A DNA stretch of 64,000 nt from Macrosoma leucophasiata (GCA_036365455.1 JAWQUS010000025.1:24092001-24156000), one strand, 5' to 3'. Shown: positions 42,179 through 54,339, counted from the stretch's first letter. Numbers and translations: made by a program. Notes: generated from the sequence alone by a model not told the origin.

Positions 42179-43563
42179 AACTTAGATGCAATTCAATTTG
42201 AAATTCACTTTGCAGTATGTTTGCCTATAATCATTGTTTTTTTTTAATATACGTAATTACTGCAAAGTGGTTATTAAAATGACGTCAACTGAGAATTTAG
42301 ATACATAATAGTAAGTAAGTAAAACTTTATTTGGTGTAGAAAGCAAACACGGGTTGATTACAGAAATAAAGAGAACATAAAATCACTTAAAAAATAGCAC
42401 AGCATACTAGATACATAGATCTGCTCTGAATGTGTCTCCTTTTGCACCAAAAGGTGGCCGATACAACAATATGCCAGGCATGAGCCTAGCGCTGATTTTC
42501 AATCGGAACCCATTCGGTGACGCACGGATGTCAATTTCCACATAAAGTCAAATTATGTTCACAAAAACAAAATAAAAAAAAAATAACAAAATAAAAGATA
42601 TCGCGAAAATAAACAAAAATAATTTATTTAATACGCCTTTTTATTAATACGCCTTCTGGTCTTGTCCAACACTGAATTGAGTGGTTTTACATAGTGGTTA
42701 TACAGCGAAAATGTATAAACCATCGACGAAGTATAAATAAACCAAACAATGCTGTTTATTTGCATATAATTCTGAGTGTGCCCAAACCAAATCCTGAACT
42801 ATCCTGATACAGTAATTAGCCCATAGTAACATAAACCGCTCAAAGTAAACGAACCTCGAAATTAATAATGGCGGACGGTTCATCGACAGGCGAATAAGTT
42901 TCGAGAGATTGCCTTTTTAATTAAATCGAACGGTTGATTTATTGGGAGTCCGATGCTACCTTCGGGTTTTATAGTACGTTTTTTATTGGATCCGCTGAAA
43001 GCAGCGGTCAGTTTTCATTGCCCTGAATTTTGATCTAAGACCAGCCTGTTTCTTAGTACTTTAAAAGGATAGTGGAAAAGAAATAAAAGTTTGAGTGTGT
43101 TACTAAAGGGTCTAGAAGTGTTTTATTGGGGTCAATTCAATATTATTGTTAGGCTATAGAAATTCAGAAATTCAGTGCGCATATTTCCGATACAATAAAA
43201 TAATCTATAATCCGTAAACCAAACGTTGGTTTTGAAATGAAGATTTGCGTAACATTTGTCGGTGAAACATTCGTGAAAAATATGTGTTAACGTTTTTATT
43301 TAATCTGTCGGTTGACTATAGTTTCAGAATTCATTCATACTCAGACTGAAACCGTTAATGATGTCACATAAAAACCGTCTGCCAAAACAATTCATTATTT
43401 TTGTCACTCCCCCACAAATTAAATTTTTTCCTTTGTTTTGTTAAAACTTTTCTGTTTAAAGCGGTGTTAAATAAATGCGGCGTGTGGATATCCTTTTATT
43501 TATTTACAATCGGATAATTACGAGTAGGTTGCGGTTGGAATCGAGGCTATTTTTTGTGCGAAG
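42179..43563. other. AT-rich DNA, no gene recognised
   Basis: Contains an unclassified block at about 42310-42540 (agtaagtaaaactttatttgg...ttcggtgacgcacggatg), perhaps a minus-strand 3' end. No RT, transposase or host exon is visible. Confidence 0.4.
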
Positions 43564-43574
43564 TAGTTTCTAGT
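43564..43574 (+). repeat. Probable target site duplication of the jockey element, left
   Basis: tagtttctagt, identical to 47068-47078. Confidence 0.65.
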
Positions 43575-44300
43575 GGAGCAAGGCGCGCGTGGTGCCAGGG
43601 CCCTCATTGGCTCAGGCACAAACCGTGCCGGAGCTTATTTTACCCCAGGAGCAACTGACGCGACGACCTCCCAACTGCAGGCGCGTGTGGTGCCGGGGCC
43701 CATCCGGCCCCAGGCGCAAACCGTGCTATGGCCGTCTCTGCCCCAGGCGCGCGTGATGCCGTGGCCCATATTGCCCCAGGTTCTAAGCGTGCCGGGACCG
43801 AGCCACCAACTACCACCATAACATCAACAACGTGCACCACCAACCTGGCCGGAACACAACGCGCCGAGGAATAAGAAAACGAAGTCACGCGCCGCTCGTC
43901 GTCAATGACAGCGCGCGGCAATGGAGACCCCTCGAGCCGAGCCGTCCGAATACACATCCCGAGAAGGGCATATCCAAGCCACTACGTCTACCCAACCAAT
44001 GGGGGCACCGGAACCCCCTACAACTGCAGTCTCCGTCCTAGCTCTCCCAACCCTAGTAACCCCTTTCGCCCCTGAGCCGCATGGACCGCTGCCGGTGCCG
44101 CGGCCGACCACAGCCTCCACCTCGCGCCTCCACCGACATTCTCAGGTCCTGATTTTCAGAGGGAGCCGTCAGTGTCCCAGATTTTAGGGATATTCATCAG
44201 TACTCTGACAGGGATACTGACGGCCTACAATGCGGGCCAGGACATAGTTCCTGCCCTTCTAAGGGGCCTGGCAGACCTTACGCAACTGCAAGCACCGTAA
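43575..44300 (+). pseudogene. Jockey-type ORF1 (gag-like) C-terminal relic
   Basis: The 3' part encodes PPPTFSGPDFQREPSVSQIL, GIFISTLTGILTAYNAG and QDIVPALLRGLADLTQLQAP before TAA at 44298-44300. It resembles the C-terminus of jockey-type ORF1, a nucleic-acid-binding protein. The upstream part is Pro/Ala-rich, contains internal duplications (gcgcgtggtgccgggg, ccccaggcgcaaaccgtgc) and shifts frame. The start and any zinc knuckles are absent. Confidence 0.55.
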
Positions 44301-44395
44301 CGGGTGCAAACACACCAAACACAAATAGCACAAACATCCCAACTACTCATCATCACATACCACAACATACACACCTACACAACCACAGCTACATC

Positions 44396-46696
44396 CTGCG
44401 GCTACTTTACTGGAACCCGGGAGGGATTAAGGGCCATATCCGGGAATTGAGGGATCTCGCCCAGTCGCAGGACATCCATGTAGTCCTCCTGGGCGAGACG
44501 AAACTCCGTAGCGGCGAAGAGCTCCGTATATCTAACTACTTCGTGTACCGTCAGGACGAGGTTTCGCCGCGGGGGGTGGCATACAGAGGTACTGCCGCCC
44601 TCGTGCGTCGTGAGCTGGGTATTCTGCCGTTCGTGTCAGTACGCTCCAAGGGAGTGTGCGTCAACGCGGACGGCACAGAGCCTAACATATTCGCCGCATA
44701 TCGACCTCCGGGTGCCGTGGTGCCGTGAGCACGTACAGGAGAGAGAGACACGAACCTCTACGCGCTCACGAGAGCGCTTACGCGTGAAGCCGCACCTATC
44801 TATGCGCTGCTCGATAGCAGCGGTAGACGGTGCTATAGGCCACAGGACCGCGCCAAAATTATGGCCAACCACCTGGAGGTGTTTACCCCCAACCCCGCCA
44901 ATGGCGCTGTCACCGAGCACCTGGATGACTGCGAGCGCCGAGTGAGGGAATATCTGTCGGCCCCTGCCGCGCCGCTCCGGGGAGAGGACTTTATCTCCCC
45001 GTCCGAGCTTCGCAAAGCCGTCCTCCGACTACCCAGTCGGAGGGCCGCCGGGCCTGATGGTATCCCCATCGAGGCGCTCCGGCATCTACCGTGGAAGAGT
45101 TTGGTGTCTCTAGCCAAACTCTTCAACGGAGTGCTCCGGACTGGCCATTTTTCCACTGATTGGAAGCTGGGAAAGGTCATTGTCCTCCCGAAACCGGGCA
45201 AGGACCGTCAACTTCCATCCAGCTATCGCCCTATAACGCTATTGTCGCATCTGGGCAAGCTGTTTGAGCGTCTCCTGCTGCGGAGGCTGAGACCGCTCCT
45301 CCCGATTAGGGAGGAGCAATTCGGCTTCCGCGCGGGACACTCTACAACACTCCAGCTGACCCGGGTGCTACATCACCTTGCCGTGGAGGCCAACAGGGGC
45401 CACTACGCGGTCGGTGTTTTTCTAGACATAGAAAAAGCTTTCGACCGCGTGTGGCACGTTGGTCTCCTCGACAAAATAGCAGCCAACACACTATCCGGCA
45501 TTTTTAGGGTGGTAGCTGACTTTCTCCAGGATCGGCGGTTCTACGTCACGGTGGAGGGTTGCGACTCGACCCAGCATCCAATCCGTGCCGGGGTATCACA
45601 AGGCAGCTGTCTGTCGCCGTGCCTTTATGCGGCGTACACAGACGACGTGCCCACCCTACGCGACCAACTGCGTGAAGGAGAGAGGGACGTCATGGTGTCC
45701 TTGTTTGCCGACGACAGCGCCTACATTGCGACATCGTCTCGGTAGCACTTATCAATCACTAAAATGCAACACCTGCTGGACCTGCTGCCGGAGTGGTTGG
45801 ACAAATGGCGGATGGCCGTTAACGTTGACAAGACGGCCGCATTCGTAACACGAGTCCGCCGCTGGCCGCAGTCGCTCCGTCTGCGAGGCCAGGACATAGC
45901 CTGGCAGCCTAAGGTTAAGTACCTGGGGTGTAGCATCGACCGCGCGCTCCGCATGGTGCCCACTGTGAATCACGTGGTGCAGCAGGCGGCTGCGGCGCGA
46001 TCGATGCTGCGCCCGGTATTGCAATCGAGGCTGCCTCTCCGGACCAAAATCCGGCTTTACAAAACCTATGTCCGCTCGAGGCTGACGTACGCTGCGCCTG
46101 CATGGTATGCTTTATGCTCCGCTGCACAGCGATGTTGGCTTCAGGCTCAGCAGAACGTGTCTCTCCGGCTGATCACAGGAGCGGGGAGGTAAGTGCGCAA
46201 TGACGTCATCGCCCGGGACCTAGGGGTTGAGTCCGTAGAGGAATTTGTGGTCCGTCTAGCGCGTCGAATGTTCGACCGCGCGGACAATGGACCCCACGAA
46301 CACCTCCGTGAATTCGCCCCTCTCCACAGCCGCCCGTCCGAGGGTCGTCCGTTGCCGCGCGAGATCCTCCCCCCTGCATCGCCGGGCGCACGTCGAGTCG
46401 ATGTCGCCCATCCCATCTCCCATGTGGCCCCAATCCCCCGGATCACGGGGAGAGCCGCACAAACGCATACATACATAGACACACACATCCACACAGATAT
46501 CCAACCTGACAGGCCCCACCCACCAGAATCATACTGGGCGGGTTCGAGCCCCCCCTACCGACCGGGATCATGCCCCGGTCGAAGACCGGAGTCGTCGTCA
46601 GAGTTCGCGGATGCGGCGCCCGGCTTAGGCCAGAGCGATGGCGCGGACGTGTGGCCCCTTACGATAGCTAATCTAAATCTATTCAACCAGTTGTAA
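44396..46696 (+). pseudogene. Jockey-type ORF2: endonuclease start, RT, C-terminus, three in-frame stops
   Basis: All in one reading frame over 767 codons. The endonuclease N-terminus reads RLLYWNPGGIKGHIRELRDL, VVLLGETKL and YRGTAALVRREL. The second half of the endonuclease is deleted near 44720-44740, where AAYRPPGAVVP meets a TGA (44726-44728). RT follows: RRAAGPDGIPIEAL, SSYRPITLLSHLGKLFERLL, EEQFGFRAGHSTTLQL, VFLDIEKAFDRVWH (catalytic Asp), AGVSQGSCLSPCLYAAYTDD and VSLFADDSAYIA (FADD). A TAG at 45743-45745 follows, then KWRMAVNVDKTAAFV, YLGCSIDRALRM and RSRLTYAAPAWYAL. A TAA at 46190-46192 comes before VRNDVIARDLGVESVEEFV. No frameshift is seen. The TGA and TAG are each one C-to-T change from a sense codon. 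Not functional. Confidence 0.88.
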
Positions 46697-46824
46697 GCGG
46701 TGCGCGGGGGAATCACTGAGGGAGAGAAAAGAATATGCCCATAAAAAAAAACAAAAGAGCGAAAAAAAAATATATAAAAAAAAATATACAAAACAAACAA
46801 AAAGGGGTAAAAAGCTACTCCATA

Positions 46825-46899
46825 GCCATATACTTTTTTTTGTTTAATTTTTTATTTATTTTTCATAAATAAAAAATTAAGCAAAAAAAAGTATATGGC
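46825..46899. repeat. Near-perfect palindrome, 35 bp arms
   Basis: gccatatacttttttttg... pairs with ...gcaaaaaaaagtatatggc, with one mismatch and a ~5 base loop. AT-rich; lies in the 3' region of the jockey element. Confidence 0.9.
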
Positions 46900-47067
46900 C
46901 TCCCTTAGTGAGTTACCCTGCGCACCAGTATCCCCTTCTATAGAACACGCCCCCGACTCTTCGGGGGCAGATAGGCCCGGGGAATGAGGACTTCCTCGAT
47001 CCCCGAACCATCCCCTTCCTCTGTTACGCTTCACGTGCGGAGGGAGGAATGATGATTATTCGTTCGT

Positions 47068-47078
47068 TAGTTTCTAGT
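47068..47078 (+). repeat. Probable target site duplication of the jockey element, right
   Basis: tagtttctagt, identical to 43564-43574. Confidence 0.65.
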
Positions 47079-47379
47079 AGTTTTTGACACTTCTAACAGG
47101 TTAGTTTCCCTCTCAACTTGCGATGCGTGCCTCCTTCCACCAAACCCCTTAACCCACCAACGCCGGCCTTTATGGCAGGCCAGAAAAAGCAAAGAGGGTC
47201 AGCCCCGGTGCTGCTTCCGCGTTGTCCACTCTGCGCACGCGATCCACTGACTGGAAGTGGTAATATATTTTCCATTTAAAATAATTATGTGTAGCTTCTT
47301 AAGATATTAAATATTCAATCACACTTGATTATGAACTACTTTGAAGAAGAGCAAACTCAAGGAATCTTGATAAAAGTGG

Positions 47380-48060
47380 CCAAGTGCGAGTCGGACCTGC
47401 CCATGAAGTGTTCCGTAGTAACATGTAATATTTGACTATTTTAGTGTGTATTCACCACTAATTTTGAGCACGGAAAATCATTATTTTTTAAACCGCAAAT
47501 ATAAATTTGTAATTCATACAATAGGTATGCGTGATAAAGTTATGTTTTCTGTTATACTGCTACCAAGAGGAATGTCCTATCTAGTATCTTAGTACATATA
47601 GGTAAATGACCCAAATAAATTTTTACACACGCACCAATTACATACCTAATAGACAATTCAAAATATTATTATATAGTATAGCAATCACATTCATGCTCGG
47701 GCCTTGCATACGGTTCATTTATTCGGTAATTCCCTTCTGAATTCCCTTTATAGTACAAAAAATAGTACATCATTTGATTTTAAAATCGTTTAACCGAGTT
47801 TCAGCTATCTTCTTGCTGTTGAAAGTTTCAGTGAAATGGTATTTGATTCGTAGAATCGTAAAGCTTTTAGAATATTTTATTATTAAAAACCTAAGAAAGT
47901 TTTAAAACTAAATAAAAGGGTAAAAGAATCCAATAATACTGGCTGAAAAAAGGCATGAAAAAATTAAAAAGCATACTCCGATGGTTCGGGTAAATATATA
48001 TGTCTTCGGCTGACTAAATTTTCATACGAGAGGCAATAAACCACAAATTGTATGTGAGGT
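47380..48060 (+). repeat. Interspersed repeat with ggccaagtgcgagtcgg head
   Basis: tggccaagtgcgagtcggac followed by gaagtgttccgtagtaacat is a familiar lepidopteran repeat head (related to the right end of family E in reverse). The body is AT-rich and non-coding; the right boundary is not defined. Confidence 0.5.
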
Positions 48061-48365
48061 AATGCGCCGATAGTTTTTACGGCGTTGTACTTAATCTACT
48101 GATATTGAAGAGATAAATGACGTCATAAAATAGTTTTTATCGTAATGAGTGAGTGGTCTTATGTGTAGGGTGAACATTGTTTTTATATTTAAGTAGGATA
48201 GTTTTTAATCCAAATTTTCGTTCATTTGAACAACGCAAATATGCAATTTCAGTGGGTAAAATCTACAGTAGTATTTTAATAGAAATATTATGTTGCGTTG
48301 CATAAGAACACCGCGAATAAATCAATGTTACTAGCTTAAATTCCATATTTTTTTGGTTTTCAGTA
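48061..48365. other. AT-rich DNA, nothing recognised
   Basis: No gene or repeat end noted. Confidence 0.35.
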
Positions 48366-48412
48366 CGTATCAATGTGAATTGTATGCTTGTTTGCAATTT
48401 TCATAACATAAG
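48366..48412 (+). mobile_element. Family A 3' scrap
   Basis: tatcaatgtgaattgtatgc and ttgcaattttcataacataa; the last ~45 bp only. Confidence 0.55.
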
Positions 48413-49112
48413 CAATGATTTACACAACCTCTTGTAGTGTTAAAAAGAACATCAAAAGGTCTTCACTGTGATGAATATTATAGTATTTGAGCTCATAATG
48501 TAATATAAATACTGCTGTTTTTTTAATACACCAATAAGTACCATGACGTCTTATTACGACTGAATTTATAACTGCTAAAAAGTTGTAACATTTGTTCTTA
48601 ATAATATTGATGAAGAAGTGATAAAAACATTAGAGCTTCCACTTAGGTTCATAACAAATGGTCATTCTAAAAAGGTTCAGGTAAATATAAAAAAAATACC
48701 GTTTCCGAATTTATCTCAAATCATGGTAACCATAATCCACGACACGGCAGCTTACGATCTTATCGCCGAACTTGGGCAAGAATCGCGTTGCGGATAAAAT
48801 TTACGACCAACCAATAAAACCTTCGAATGACACTAAAATTGTTTTTGATAGTACGCTCTGGAGTGGTGTAACAACATATGGTTTGGGTTCATTTTTCATA
48901 TCGGTCATTAATTTTAAAACAGAAAAATAGTTTGGTTTTTTCAAAAAAATACATTTACCTAGCGAACTTACCGTACCGCTTTATAATTAAATTTTGAATG
49001 AATGAAGGAAAGACAACTTTTTTATTGAATAAATGAATTGTCCAAGGTTTAACAGGTGCCAATTTTTTTGTATGAGAAAAAGAATTAATGTTCTTACCAA
49101 TTTTCTTACCAT
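48413..49112. other. AT-rich DNA, nothing recognised
   Basis: No coding or repeat signal noted. Confidence 0.35.
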
Positions 49113-49505
49113 TTAGAAATTAAAGAAAAAACGGAAAGTAAAATTCAACTTCGGGGAGGAATCGACCTGCGACCTCAGGATAACCAATCCAGCCGCTTTA
49201 CCACTAAGCTATCGAAGTCCCACACCGATGCGTCAAATTTTGCTTTGCCTTTTTGATTTTTTAACCGATTTAGGAGTGAACAACATCCATTGATAACTAA
49301 ATAATAGCTATACAACCGATATGATAGACTTTGCAGTTTATACAATATCGTTAAGATGTCGCAGTTCCCTTAATAATTGTACTATTTATTTATCGCAATA
49401 ACCAGTCCAGTATCCTAAGGTCGCAGGTTCGATTCCTGCCTGAAGTCTATTTTTTCTTTCCGTTTTTTCTTTAATTTCTATAGTTCACTCGCATGTGTTA
49501 TTGCA
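49113..49505. repeat. Inverted pair of family H tRNA-like units, degraded
   Basis: Left unit (minus, about 49113-49225) reads in reverse gacttcgatagcttagtgg...gaggtcgcaggtcgattcc. The right unit (plus, about 49400-49505) keeps only ctaaggtcgcaggttcgattcc, tgaagtctattttttctttc and the gcatgtgttattgc tail. The outer ~80 bp are inverted repeats, the same arrangement as at 14295-14816. Confidence 0.65.
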
Positions 49506-50289
49506 AGAAATAAATAGCACAATACTTACAATTTATTCATATTTTCTCAACTTTTAAAATTTCCCTGGACTTTTAAAAATAATTTAAAACCAAAGTTAGC
49601 CAAATCGGTCGAATTCGAATTTTTTTTTTAATCATACAGGGTGAATTGAAAATACATGGCAGCAGCTTTCTACATCAATCCCAACATATTTTTTTGTACT
49701 ACAACTTTGAACTAATCTTGACAAATAATCAAAAAAAAATAAACAATTATAAAACAAGAACAAATCTTTAATTAATCAAGTCAAATTATTAAGAGGTACG
49801 AGACCCAAAAACAAGAATCATAACCAAAAAGTATTATCGGTAAATGTTAAATAATTTTTCCCTCTGTAACTAGACCCAATGTAAAATGCATGTTTGCATC
49901 GACACATGCCACTCTGAGAAATTTATGGATAAAGTTCTCTTTTTAAATACAAAACACTTTGTTTTATAAATACTATCCTCCTTTTTCATCACAACTGACT
50001 TTCTCGCTGCAACGCAAGCGTGAAGTATTGCGAAGTGGAAAGCCGTGATTTATATTGTAAAGTGTACATTGTTCAGATCTGTTGGAAAATTGTTCTTGAT
50101 GTACTGGGCTAGTTAAGTGTTTGTATATATTACTGAAAGTACATTCTTAAGGTTAAACCTATTTTTAACCGACTTCGAAAAAAGGAGGAGATTCTCAATT
50201 CGTCCGGCTCTTTTTTTTTTAATAATTACTTAAATGAACTAGCCACTAGTCAATATCATTTAGTAAGGAAGTAAAAATCGTGTGCCTGT
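49506..50289. other. AT-rich DNA, nothing recognised
   Basis: No gene or defined repeat end. cgacttcgaaaaaaggaggag near 50170 is a common lepidopteran repeat motif. Confidence 0.4.
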
Positions 50290-50905
50290 ACATATAATAT
50301 TTTTTTGGAATTTTTGCCTGTCTGTATGTCCATCTGCCTGTCTGTTTGGTACGTCATTACTTCGAAACTACTGGTGGTAGAACTCCAATGATGGAGCTCG
50401 CGGGCGTAGGCACCACCACGATACCTAATATACTTGCAATGGTAGTGTTCAGCACTATTGTGTTCCGGTCAGGTGGTGGCCCTGTAATTTCCGGCACAAA
50501 TGCATAACACCTAAGGCGTCAGAAATGGTAACGCATCTGCATTTTAACCTATGGTCTTTGTGTGTGTGTCTATAGGCTGCAGTCATCACTTTACATAAAT
50601 GTGAAGTGCACGCTTGTTTTCCACTTTCATGGCATAAAAAAACTACTCTACGGATTTCAAAGTGGTTTTCAAAGGTGGATTACATGAAATTAGGAGCGAT
50701 GTCAAAACGTTTGTTTCGTCAAAAAAAATGGCCAATTAAAAATTTACTTCAAGCACAGCTTCAAAACTTTTAAACAGAGTAGAACGCGGTTTACATAAAC
50801 GTATTTAATTTCGACTAGCTGTGCCCGCGACTTCATCCGCGTAGAATTAAGCTAAATTATTGTTCAGTATCTACTGGGACTAAGTCGTGGGCACAACTAG
50901 TATTA
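50290..50905 (+). repeat. Family D-related repeat with a nested family A copy and a foldback module
   Basis: gcctgtctgtttggtacgtc...ggttttcaaaggtggattac...tacatgaaattaggagcgat matches 15940-16243 in reverse. It ends with the foldback module at about 50816-50911 (actagctgtgcccgcgactt ... gtcgtgggcacaactagt). Confidence 0.65.
50369..50642 (+). mobile_element. Family A repeat with target duplication
   Basis: Inserted in the D-related repeat. The target aaactac occurs on both sides (end of the left flank and just after the A tail), a 7 bp duplication that partly overlaps the A run. Internal deletions in the ccgctaaatgg and ggtaatgtacgg segments. Confidence 0.8.
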
Positions 50906-50914
50906 AATAAAACA

Positions 50915-52200
50915 CAATGTCCCATTAACAACAGATTAGAAAACACATTAAGAACTATGTTTTAATTATTAAAATGCCAAATGCACAAATCATCATTCCG
51001 CATCCAAACAGCATCAGCATTCAAATGGTAAATTAGGAATGCACCAGCAAACACAAGCCCGTTTTATTCCGATGCCGAACCGATTTGTCACATAGGGAAT
51101 GCTAATTTGACGGGCCATCAGTGCACCATTAACTGGAAAATAATATTGTCAGCTTAAATTTCTTTAAGTTCAATGACACTTTACAAAACACCAGGTCTAT
51201 TTAAATCACTCGACTTAGAAAATAAAGCATTCCAAGATTTTCTTTAAAGCATTTTTTTAAAGTAAACGTTTAACGAAGCTTTACAACCAGGGCTGTTTTT
51301 AGTGTATTTTAGCGGAAAAGAAAATAAACTTCTAATCTCAATCTGTACCTGTAAGTTATGAATCCCGCCACAATCAGTATATTATATACGTTTATGAAGT
51401 AATGCAAATTTGAAATTATGTTATACATAATCTACCTCAACAATTGGTACGTTTGTATGTATATTAAATAAAACGCAATAACCAATTAAAAACAGATTAG
51501 AAAATATAGTAAGAACTATTTTTTAATTATTAAAATGGCGAATGCACAAATCATCATTCCGCATGCAAACAGCATCAGCATTCAAATGGCAAATTAGGAA
51601 TGCACCAGCAAACACAAGCCCGTTTAATTCCGATGCCGAACCGATTTGTCACATAGGGAATGCTTATTTGACGGGCCATCAGTGCACCATTAACTGGAAA
51701 ATAATATTGTCAGCTTAAATTTATTAAAGCTTAATGACACTTTTTCACTTGTTTTAGAACATGAAGAATTCCAAGAGATTTTGATAAAGTAAAATATTTT
51801 TTTAAGAAGAGTTTTACAACCAGGGACATTTTTAGTGATTTATAGCGCAAAAAATAATATGAAGTTTCTAGTCTCATTCTGTGCTTCTAAGTTATATGAA
51901 TCCCAATACAATATCTATACGTTAATAAAGTACTTAACGCAAATTTAAAATTACATTATACTTAATCCTCTACAACAATTGGTACATTAGTATGTATATT
52001 AAATAAAACGCAAAGTCCCATTAAGAAATGGATGAAAAATATTATAAGGACTATGTTAGAATTATTAAAATGGCAAATGTACAAATGATCATTCCGCATG
52101 CAAACGGCATCGGCGTTCAAATGGCAAATTAGGAACGCACCCGCAAACACAAGCCCGTTTAATTCCGATGCCGAACCGATTTGTCAAATAAGGGAATTGT
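50915..52200 (+). repeat. Tandem repeat, ~2.3 units of ~550 bp
   Basis: Phased on catcattccgcat at 50991, 51552 and 52087 (periods 561 and 535 bp). In units 1 and 2 a ~200 bp core (gcatcagcattcaaatgg ... ataatattgtcagcttaaat) differs at only a few positions, while the rest of the unit has many substitutions and indels. The third unit is cut off after about 190 bp. No ORF. Confidence 0.85.
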
Positions 52201-52342
52201 AATTCGTATTGCTACAGACATACTGACAGGAAATCAGTGCTTCGTGACTGGAAAATATGTGACACTTACGGTTCGGTATTAGAGTTCAATTTCAAAAGTA
52301 CACCTTCGTTCGTGTGGAACACCAAGACTGATCTACTTCAAC

Positions 52343-52612
52343 CTATGGGAGAGCTCCAGTGATGGAGTTCGCGGGCGTAGGCACCACCGCATTACCTAAT
52401 ATACTTGCCGCTAAATGGTAGTGTTCAGCACTATCGTGTTCCGGTCAGGTGGTAATGTACGCCCATGTAATTTCCGGCACAGAGGCACACACATAACACC
52501 TTAGGCCTCAGTAGTGGTAACGCATCTGCATTTCGACCATGGTGTTTATAGGCTGCAGTCATCACTTAACATCAATGTGAACTGCATGCTTGTTTGCCAT
52601 TACCGTAACATC
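52343..52612 (+). mobile_element. Family A repeat, head slightly shortened
   Basis: Begins tatgggagagctccagtg and ends gccattaccgtaacatcaat. Confidence 0.82.
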
Positions 52613-52712
52613 AATAATAAAACAAATGTTAATAAAGACAAAAGATTCTTCGGCATTGTCGTACATGTATGACGAGAGTGATGAATTTAAAAATAGGTAT
52701 TTATGTTTGTAT

Positions 52713-52838
52713 CTTCACGCCAGGTCCCTAACGGAGTAGGCACACAGTGTAGAGCGCCAGATATCCCGGTCCTGACACACCTCTCGTGCCTCATCTACCT
52801 TCATCATTCTCTTCATACATGCACGCCGATTCAAATTC
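52713..52838 (-). pseudogene. RTE-like LINE ORF2 C-terminal relic
   Basis: The minus strand encodes MKVDEAREVCQDRDIWRSTL then CAYSVRDLA and a TGA. This is the most intact of three such relics (others at 3285 and 7718). Confidence 0.55.
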
Positions 52839-53329
52839 ATTATTAAAAATAGGTCTTTTAAAAAATCAAGTCAAAAATTGTGTTTTATTTGTCAATTCTG
52901 CCAGATTGTGTTAAACATACTACATATTTAAGAAGCGAAAACATTTCGCGATTGCATTCAATTTGAGTTCAGCCTAAGTGTTTTTATTATTTTCTAAATA
53001 AAAAAGTTGCGAATATTTACATCGTTTTCTTTGCTACACTACGTTATATAAAATGAATATTAGATAAAATACATTTTATACCACCTGAACATTTAATGAA
53101 ATTAACATTCTATATTACGATCAGTAACGCAAAGGTTGATACCACAAATATAATTATATTCGATCAAATGAAAATTATGTCAATCAATATTACACAAACT
53201 GATTATATTCTTTTACGTTGTTCGAAGTGATAAAATTATATCAAAAGTTGTTATTCCAAAAAAGAGTGTACCCTATTTTAGTTTCGGCGAATATAGCCAC
53301 TTAAAAATTTCGTTTATATTTATCTTCTT
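52839..53329. other. AT-rich DNA, nothing recognised
   Basis: No coding or repeat signal noted. Confidence 0.4.
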
Positions 53330-53609
53330 CCTGATGGTAGAGCTCCAGTGAGGTCGCGGGCGTAGGCACCGCCGTATTACCTTATATAATATACTTGCCG
53401 CTGAATGGTAGTGTTCAGCACTATCGTGTTCCGGTCAGGTGGTAATGTACGGCCCTGTAATTTCCAGGAGGCACAACACCTTACGCCTCAGGAGTGGTAA
53501 CGCATCTTCATTTTGACCTTAGTCTTTGTGAGGGTGTCTATAGGCTGGAGTCATCACTTAACATCAATGTGAACTGCATGATTGTTTACCACTTCCATCA
53601 TATAAAAAC
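53330..53609 (+). mobile_element. Family A repeat
   Basis: tgatggtagagctccagtg, a short deletion in ggagctcgcggg, end ccacttccatcatataaaaa. Confidence 0.82.
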
Positions 53610-53893
53610 TTTATGGTGGTGTGCACCGATTGCAGCGATTATAAATGTACCTGCAGTAATGAAGTAGCAACTTTCAGTGCGATTGCAAACTTAGTGCGAC
53701 TTAATACAAGTTGGGTATAGTATAAATTAAATCCAGTGTCGCGCGCCATCTTGGCAAGGCTCGCTGTTTCGTGTTTAGTTCCTACAACTTTTAGAAGTTC
53801 CTCTAGACCTGGCATGAAATAGGATACCGGCTATAGAATCTTGGACGCACAATAGGATAATACCTCGCTTGCTTTTATGAAACTAAAAATGTA

Positions 53894-53942
53894 GCATCAA
53901 TGTGAACTGCATGCTTGTTTGCTACTTCCATTACATAAAAAA
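53894..53942 (+). mobile_element. Family A 3' scrap
   Basis: catcaatgtgaactgcatgc to ttacataaaaaa; strongly 5' truncated. Confidence 0.7.
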
Positions 53943-54047
53943 GCTACTACATTACACTAAAAATATTAAGTGTTAAGTTTTTAAAGTAATAGAGGATTTA
54001 CTGTTGTCGTCAGCTCATCCTTATTATCTTCACAGTGTATTTATTGT

Positions 54048-54339
54048 ACTGGCGGTAGAGCTCCAGTGATGGAGCTCGCGGGCGTAGGCACCACCGCGTT
54101 ATCTAATATACTTGCCGCTAAATGGTAGTGTTCAGCCCTATCGTGTTCCAGCCGTGCAGGCCGTGGTAATGTACGGCCTTGTAATTTCCGGCACAGAGGC
54201 ATAATACCTTAGGCCTCAGGAGTGGTTACGCATCTGCATTTTGACCTTGGTCTTAGTGTGGGTGTCTATAGGCTGCAGTCATCACTTAACATCAATATGA
54301 AATGGACGTTTGTTTGCCACATCCATTACATAAAAAAAA
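54048..54339 (+). mobile_element. Family A repeat, full length
   Basis: actggcggtagagctccagt head to ccattacataaaaaaaa tail, with a small insertion (gccgtgcaggcc) after gtgttcca. Confidence 0.85.

Larger units (their letters stand above)
43575..47067 (+). mobile_element. Jockey-clade LINE, 5' truncated and internally deleted
   Basis: About 3.5 kb of GC-rich sequence in AT-rich surroundings, flanked by an 11 bp direct repeat. It has the end of ORF1, an ORF2 with endonuclease N-terminus and RT, and a ~370 bp 3' region. The 3' region has an A-rich tract, a large palindrome (46825-46899) and ccccgactcttcgggggc hairpin sequence. No terminal poly(A) is seen at the proposed boundary, so the right end is less certain than the coding assignment. 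Confidence 0.8.
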
